Shown piece by piece: positions 58,811-64,000 of a stretch of 64,000 bases of DNA. How positions within the stretch are numbered: the first letter of the stretch is position 1; every line of letters starts with the position of its first letter. The notes beneath the pieces were generated by a model. That model was not told the origin of the DNA. It was given only the letters and a program-made list of their open reading frames with translations, and ran no database searches. The DNA is taken from contig NW_024467106.1 in NCBI RefSeq assembly GCF_017591425.1, positions 24,852,501 through 24,916,500 on the forward strand, in the 5' to 3' direction. The DNA comes from Ochotona curzoniae (Eukaryota > Chordata > Mammalia > Lagomorpha > Ochotonidae). The position numbers and the translations under genes were made by a program.

Positions 58811-59370
58811 GTCAATTTTTTACCATTCCGCCACATTCCCTTCAATTGTAGACATTATACACACATAGCCACAATAAATATGCACAATTTTTCATGAAAA
58901 CAGGTATTAATATCGCTAAGAGAGGTATTTTCAAAATGATCATAGTATGGAAAAAGGATATATTGGTATTTACAAGATATAATTTCACTAAGGAATACGT
59001 ATAACTACATATAAAATGTGACATTTGCACCATTTAGTATCTATGTTAACTTCCACAAACAAGCAAAATATATCTTAATTTTTTTATCCTAGCACTTGAA
59101 AATTTCATTTCATAGATGGTTGGTTTCTGGTACCTCTTCTTCGGTTACTTAAATGAAGTTCTTATTTCCTGGCAGTCCTTCATGTTTGTTGGAGTGCAGT
59201 AGCATATTCATATTAAAGGACTGCTTATAGCAATCCAGCTTAAGTATGACTGTCCTTCTAGAAAATCTAAGCAGTGCCATTCATTTTTCTCTGAGTCTCT
59301 CCGTACTGCTCTTTCAGGACTAAATCAAACACTGAGTTGTGATTTGCCTCAGGTCTGCCCCGACATGTTT
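58811..59370. other. Unassigned sequence
   Basis: Nothing recognised with confidence. Confidence 0.4.
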
Positions 59371-59379
59371 TTACTGATT

Positions 59380-60390
59380 TAGTGTTAATGCTTCCCGAAT
59401 TGAAATTGGTCCCAAATCCTCTTTCTCGCCTTTGGTAGAATCAGACATGTCCAGTGTCAATGTTTGCTTGGATTCCAGTTGCTCTGTAATTCCCAGGTCT
59501 GAGAGCATCTTGGCTCCCATCGCTTCACTAGACATTGCCCTAGTAGATATTCTCAGTGGTAGCACTAACCCCATGACTACACTAGTTACCATCTTTATGA
59601 GAATTTTCTAAGATATCTTTGCATCTGGACTTTCTCTTAAATCCCCAGGCTTTTTGAGACCTCCTTTTAAATCTGGGTGGTTATATCCATTTCTCTAAAA
59701 CTCATGAGTCCTGTATGCTTGAAGAGCCATTACCACATAGACCCCAGCAATGTTTATGAATGTTTTTGTTGTAGCAGTAGCCAAGTATGCAATATTTGAA
59801 CCATATCTGGAGTGACCAAGGAACACTGAATCAGAATGGGAAGAGTGTAAACTGAGGCTTCCCTTGACAGAGAGCTAAGAGCAGTGAGATCTGGTAGATC
59901 TGGGTTTAACCTCCTTGAAGCCATTTTGCCCTCAGTGTCTTGGTACTTTGGCTTTGTGAGGAAAGTAGAAACTTGAAAGATGGCCAGTGTCACTAGTCAT
60001 TTTCATTGTCTGGTTGAATAGCATTTGCCATATTCTAAGTATATTAATCTCTTTATTAAAAGTTCACACCGTTTGTTTTCTCAGACATGTTCCTTTATCC
60101 TTCACAATCTAATACAGCCGAAAACCCTCCACATCTTAAAGTTATGCTTCCTTTTTAATTGCAAGTTACATTATTAATTTAACTCTCTCTCCTCTCTCTC
60201 TTTCTCCAAAGTTACGATGTATTTCTTTTGCTAAATATCCTGGTTCAGCACTCTCAAATGCTGCTTCCCATAAAGCCTTTATACATGAACATAACTCAGT
60301 CAAGCTCATTGTTCTCAGGGTCTTATGCCCAGCAGTCCCTGAGAACACCTGGAGGGTGAGCAGAAATATGGGAGACAAACTGGTGATAAG
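59380..60390 (-). mobile_element. ERVL-MaLR internal-region remnant, antisense
   Basis: TTTTAAATCTGGGTGG, GCAGTAGCCAAGTATGC, AGAGAGCTAAGAGCAGTG, GCCATTTTGCCCTC follow the antisense order of MaLR (MST/THE1-type) internal sequence. Non-coding decayed copy; no LTR seen at its right end. Confidence 0.6.
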
Positions 60391-60397
60391 GGACCTT

Positions 60398-60432
60398 GTG
60401 CTGGCTTTGGCAGCACCTATGCTAAAAATGGA
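60398..60432 (+). pseudogene. Truncated U6 snRNA pseudogene
   Basis: GTGCTGGCTTTGGCAGCACC then TATGCTAAAAATGGA matches the first ~35 bases of U6 (5' stem-loop) with a few mismatches, then similarity stops. No upstream PSE or TATA was recognised, so it is a dead retro-copy. Confidence 0.8.
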
Positions 60433-60587
60433 CATCAATAATACTATTTTAAGTACAAACTTATGGGTATGTTTAAATCCTATAATACCATATAAATATG
60501 AATGTATGGTTACTTTTAAATCCCCATTATCTAATATCTTATAGTATAGATTTATTTTTTTCTAAGGTAGCTATTTATCTCCTATTT

Positions 60588-60740
60588 GAGTGCCAGGACT
60601 CAAGGAATTGGGCCATCCTCTGCTGTTTTCCCAGGCCATCAGCATGGAATTGGATCAGACATAGAGTGGTTAAGAGGTGCCCAGATAGGATGCCAGCACT
60701 ACAAGCAGATTAGCTTGATATGCAATGGTCCTGGGCCTTG
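60588..60740 (-). mobile_element. C-SINE 5' half, antisense
   Basis: GGGCCATCCTCTGCTGTTTTC, GGTGCCCAGATAGGATGCC, CAATGGTCCTGGGCC head. Confidence 0.85.
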
Positions 60741-60861
60741 CTTTATTCATTTTTATATCTCTGTATCCTGTTATTTTTATTCACATACAGTATATACTGA
60801 ATGAATGAGTATTGATTAAATGAAAGCCACTGACTGGCCTTTTACAACTTACTATTCCCAT

Positions 60862-62805
60862 TATTATGGTTTAAATGTTTGCTCCAAAACTCATGCTGAC
60901 ATTTAATTTCCATTGTAATAATATAAAAAACAGGATCTTTTGAGGGGGATGTGATTAGTTCATGATGGTGCCCGCCCTTATGAATGGGACTGATGCTGCC
61001 ATAAAGATGTGAAATAACCCCATGTTACTCTCCTTTTTGTCTTCTTGTCATTGGATGTGTCACATTGCAGCAATATTTGTCCTTAGCAGATGTCATCATG
61101 CTGATAGTGCCCAGAACTACAGGCAGATAAATTTCTGGTCATTGTGGATTTCTCAGGTGTAGCTCTTCTGTCACAACCAAGCAATGCAGACTGAGAAAAA
61201 AATCAGCACCCAGAAGTAAGGTATTCCTGGGGCAAATTCCTGACAATGTGAGAGTGTCTTAGGAACTAGAAATTTGTAATAGGAAGAGGCTAGCAAAATT
61301 GAGAGAAACAGGCTAGAAAATGGTCAGATTTCCAAGGAGGGAGCATTGTGAGAGATTCTGGTGAGGACTCAGAAAAGCAGAAAGTATCAAACATCTTACA
61401 GACTTTCTAAGTGGCCATGATGAAAAGATTATATAAAAAATTATATAAAGACCATTCTATATGAGATCTCAAATGGAAACAGGGTACGAACTATCAAAGA
61501 CTGGGAGCTAAGGCTGTCTTTGTCATCGAGCTTTAGAGAGCTCTACAAAAAACTCTACAGAATGATGGCCATTATCTGACCTGGTTGAAGGCAGAATTGA
61601 AGAGTGTTAAGCTACTATATCTGGCTAAAGAAATGTTTAAGCCAAGCATGAAAACAGCTGCACGATTTCTCCTGACTGATTGCAATACTGTTAGAGAGGA
61701 TTTGCTTAAAGATGGAGTTTATAATCAAAAAGGAAGCTCAACATAGAGATTTGAAAATACCTAAAGGATAAAAGCACATGCTTTGGAAAGAAAGCCAGGA
61801 ATGCATTCCAGCAACCATTTGATAACAAGATAAGTATGGTAAGAAGTTAATGTGACTAGGAAGATACTAGAAGCTATTCATGAAACCAAAAACAATTTAG
61901 GAACATGTCAAGGCTATCCCTCCATCCAAGTTCAATACAGTAGTTTTCTGAAGACAAATCTTGCAAGGAGGTGATTAACTGAAGTAAGCATTCGCTTACT
62001 GCATTATCTTCAGTGTTTATTCCCACCCCCATACCAATGTACTGCAGTCTCAAGTGGGCAAAAATGTGGCTGCAGTTTCACTCTGGATGATGTAAAGTAT
62101 AAACCTTCATTGTGTCTATGTGCTACTTGTAAGTATGATCATTACCTAGTGGGTAAGCTCTCAGAACTGGGCAAGTTCCACTATGTAACATTAACGTAGG
62201 AAAGCTGCAGCTGTGAGAATCGAATTTGTGACAGCTTCTAAAGCCAGGTAAGCTGTGCTGTGGGCACAGGGCTGAAAGGGCCTTGGTGATCCAGTCTCTG
62301 TCCCAATAAATCCACAATGTGGGAAATGAAATAAGGGAAGATTAAAGATAATTTTAATGGTTTTAGTTTCAAATCTGGAGAGGAATTTGCCTCAGGATAA
62401 ATCGTTCCTCCAGTTTAACTTTATTTGATTTACATGAGACTCTAGGCTTTGGACTTTTAAGTTGGAAGTCTATTGTGAGTATTGGGATTGAATAGTGAAT
62501 CTTTGTGAGAAGCATGCACATTTGGGGAGCAGGCTGTTACAGCAGTATTAAGAGATGCGCCCTGTAAGAGGATTTCAGGCTTTGGGGACTCCATCCTCAT
62601 GGGTGAGATGATCTTGTTATATTAGGGTAATTTGTCCCTCTACTGTTCTTTCTCTGTCTTTCTGCTGTAAGGCGATGCAATAATAAAGCCAAAAAGCCAG
62701 TTTCACACTGGACTTCCTAACTTCCAAAACTGTAAGCCAAGTTTCCTTTGTTGTAGATTACCCAGTCTCCTTACTCTGTTTTAGGACAAGTGGGCTAAGA
62801 TGATC
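60862..62805 (+). mobile_element. ERVL-MaLR element, LTR - internal - LTR
   Basis: 5' LTR about 60862-61197 (TTATGGTTTAAATGTTTGC, CGCCCTTATGAATGGGAC, CAGATAAATTTCTGGTCATTG). Internal part about 61200-62480 with AGAAACAGGCTAGAAAATGG, CTGGTGAGGACTCAGAAAAG, ATAATCAAAAAGGAAGC. 3' LTR about 62480-62805 (GACTTCCTAACTTCCAAAACTG), diverged. MaLR internal regions carry no functional genes; no open frame is seen here. Confidence 0.82.
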
Positions 62806-62984
62806 ATGAATCCAAAATCTTTTGCCTGTTACTTAATCTTCATTTTTATACCTATTTTATGCAAATGTAACTCAGAACTAAGAGTTAATAAAAAGTTTAT
62901 TTTTCCATATTTTTGATTTATTTAAAATTAGGATTTGATTGAAATGATTCTCACCAATGTTATTTAATGACAGTTATTTCAATT

Positions 62985-63268
62985 CCTATTCCATAATATA
63001 AGTATGGGCAAAAAGACCAAGATCTTCCATGTGTAATTCACTCCTTAAATGCCTGCAGCAACTGGGCCTAGGCCAAGCCACAGTAGCCAGAAATTCAATC
63101 TAGATTTCCTATGTGAGTAATAGGAACCCAGCCACAGTGGGTTATTACCTGTTCCTTCCCAGGATGTATATCAGAAAAGCTAGGAGGTGAAAACCATCAG
63201 GTCTATAATCAGAGCAACGATGCAGGTATACCAAATCACATTTTAACAGCTGCCATTACACCCACCCC
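62985..63268 (-). mobile_element. C-SINE, antisense
   Basis: AAGATCTTCCATGTGTAATTC, CAACTGGGCCTAGGCCAAGCC (part), CATTTTAACAGCTGCCATTAC. Confidence 0.75.
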
Positions 63269-63317
63269 TAACCATAAGAATTTAGAGAACAGGATCACTT
63301 TTAAGAAATAACTTAGA

Positions 63318-63633
63318 AAGGGCCCTGTATAAGGCTCAGTGACTAAATCTTCACTTTGCATGTGCTGGAATCTCATGTGGGAGCCAATTCAAGACCTTCT
63401 CTTCCAGCTCCCTGCTTGTGGCCTGGGAAAACAGTGGAGGATGACCCAAAGCTTTGGGTCCCTACACCCACGTGGGAGACCTGGAAGAAGTTCCTGGATC
63501 CTGGCTTTGGATTGGCTTAGTATTGGCCGTTGTGGCCATTTTGGGAGTGAAGCACATAATGGAAAAATCTTCCTCTATGTCTCTCCTTCTTTCTGTAAAT
63601 TGACTTCCCAATAAAAGTAAAATACACCTTAAA
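63318..63633 (+). mobile_element. C-SINE
   Basis: AAAGGGCCCTGTATAAGGCTC head, CTTGTGGCCTGGGAAAACAG, CACGTGGGAGACCTGGAAGA, TTCCCAATAAAAGTAAAATAC tail. Confidence 0.93.
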
Positions 63634-64000
63634 AAAATAAAGAACGTAGAAAGAAAAAACTAATTGCAGGTCTGTGTAATGAATATACAGAATGGGCCTG
63701 AAACATTTCAATACATTTGCAAATTATGAATTACTAAAAATCTAATAGGATTTGTTGAAAAGGACTCAAGTTAGTAAATGGGCATCTAATGGCTAAAATC
63801 ATACAGCTTGAGAAGAAGTGAAATAGCTGTAATTATTGTAATACTAAGTAAAAATAAAGAAAAATTTAGTAGACATTATATCAGTTTCTTTTTCTGAAAA
63901 AAATATCTCTAGGTAGAAAATAAACATTTATTTTGGCTTATCAGAAAAAAAAACCCTAAAATTCTTACCCAAATGTTGACTGACTTGTTCCCCTTAATAA
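63634..64000. other. Unassigned AT-rich sequence
   Basis: Nothing recognised. Confidence 0.5.

Noticed and set aside
60166..60438. 90-codon minus-strand frame
   Set aside because: Runs across antisense MaLR remnant and the U6 fragment, so it is a chance frame.
1..64000. CRISPR array, prophage, operon or bacterial defence system
   Set aside because: Spliced gene, SINE/L1/MaLR content and microsatellites show mammalian DNA; the dispersed repeats are retroelements of varied spacing, not spacer arrays.

Overview
This is mammalian nuclear DNA, AT-rich and packed with retrotransposons. More than thirty copies or fragments of a tRNA-headed SINE are scattered on both strands. They share a conserved core (cropped internal motifs such as CCCATATGGG, GGAAAGCAG and GGGAGACCTGGAAGA) and a tail ending in AATAAATCTT. 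This is the lagomorph C-SINE. The form with the CTCGCCTTGCACGC head, best seen at 40197-40520, is what I associate with pika (Ochotona) rather than rabbit. Lagomorph is secure; pika is likely. The species was not verified by any search.

Only one protein-coding gene is supported: cylicin-2 (CYLC2), on the minus strand from the start codon at 55090 to the stop at 41288. Four coding exons were found by reading splice sites by eye: exon 1 (55090-55074, only 17 coding bases), exon 2 (45729-45689, 41 bases), exon 3 (44484-44363, 122 bases) and a large last exon 4 (42319-41288). Their phases fit and give a 403-residue protein, somewhat longer than my recollection of human cylicin-2 (about 350 residues). 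Cylicin-2 is a lysine-rich structural protein of the sperm perinuclear theca (calyx). A TATA-like box and a CRE-like site lie just upstream of or within the 5' UTR, and a poly(A) signal lies 42 bases past the stop.

Region by region: 1-41 kb is intergenic, with L1 fragments (mostly 3' ends and ORF2 pieces on both strands), C-SINEs, microsatellites and a few repeat-poor stretches. 41.2-55.2 kb is CYLC2. Its 9.3 kb intron 1 holds a roughly 2.5 kb half-LINE (HAL1-like) element in which ORF1 and a tandem-monomer 5' region remain but ORF2 is almost entirely missing. 55.3-64 kb upstream of the gene holds antisense L1 sequence, two oppositely oriented ERVL-MaLR remnants with a truncated U6 snRNA pseudogene between them, and more C-SINEs.

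I see no operon, CRISPR array, prokaryotic element or novel biochemical system. The most interesting items are the complete CYLC2 model with its micro-exons and expanded 28-residue repeats, its shifted exon 3 donor, the half-LINE in intron 1, and the odd 39-T tract inside an L1 copy. Repeat boundaries are read by eye and are approximate, usually within tens of bases.
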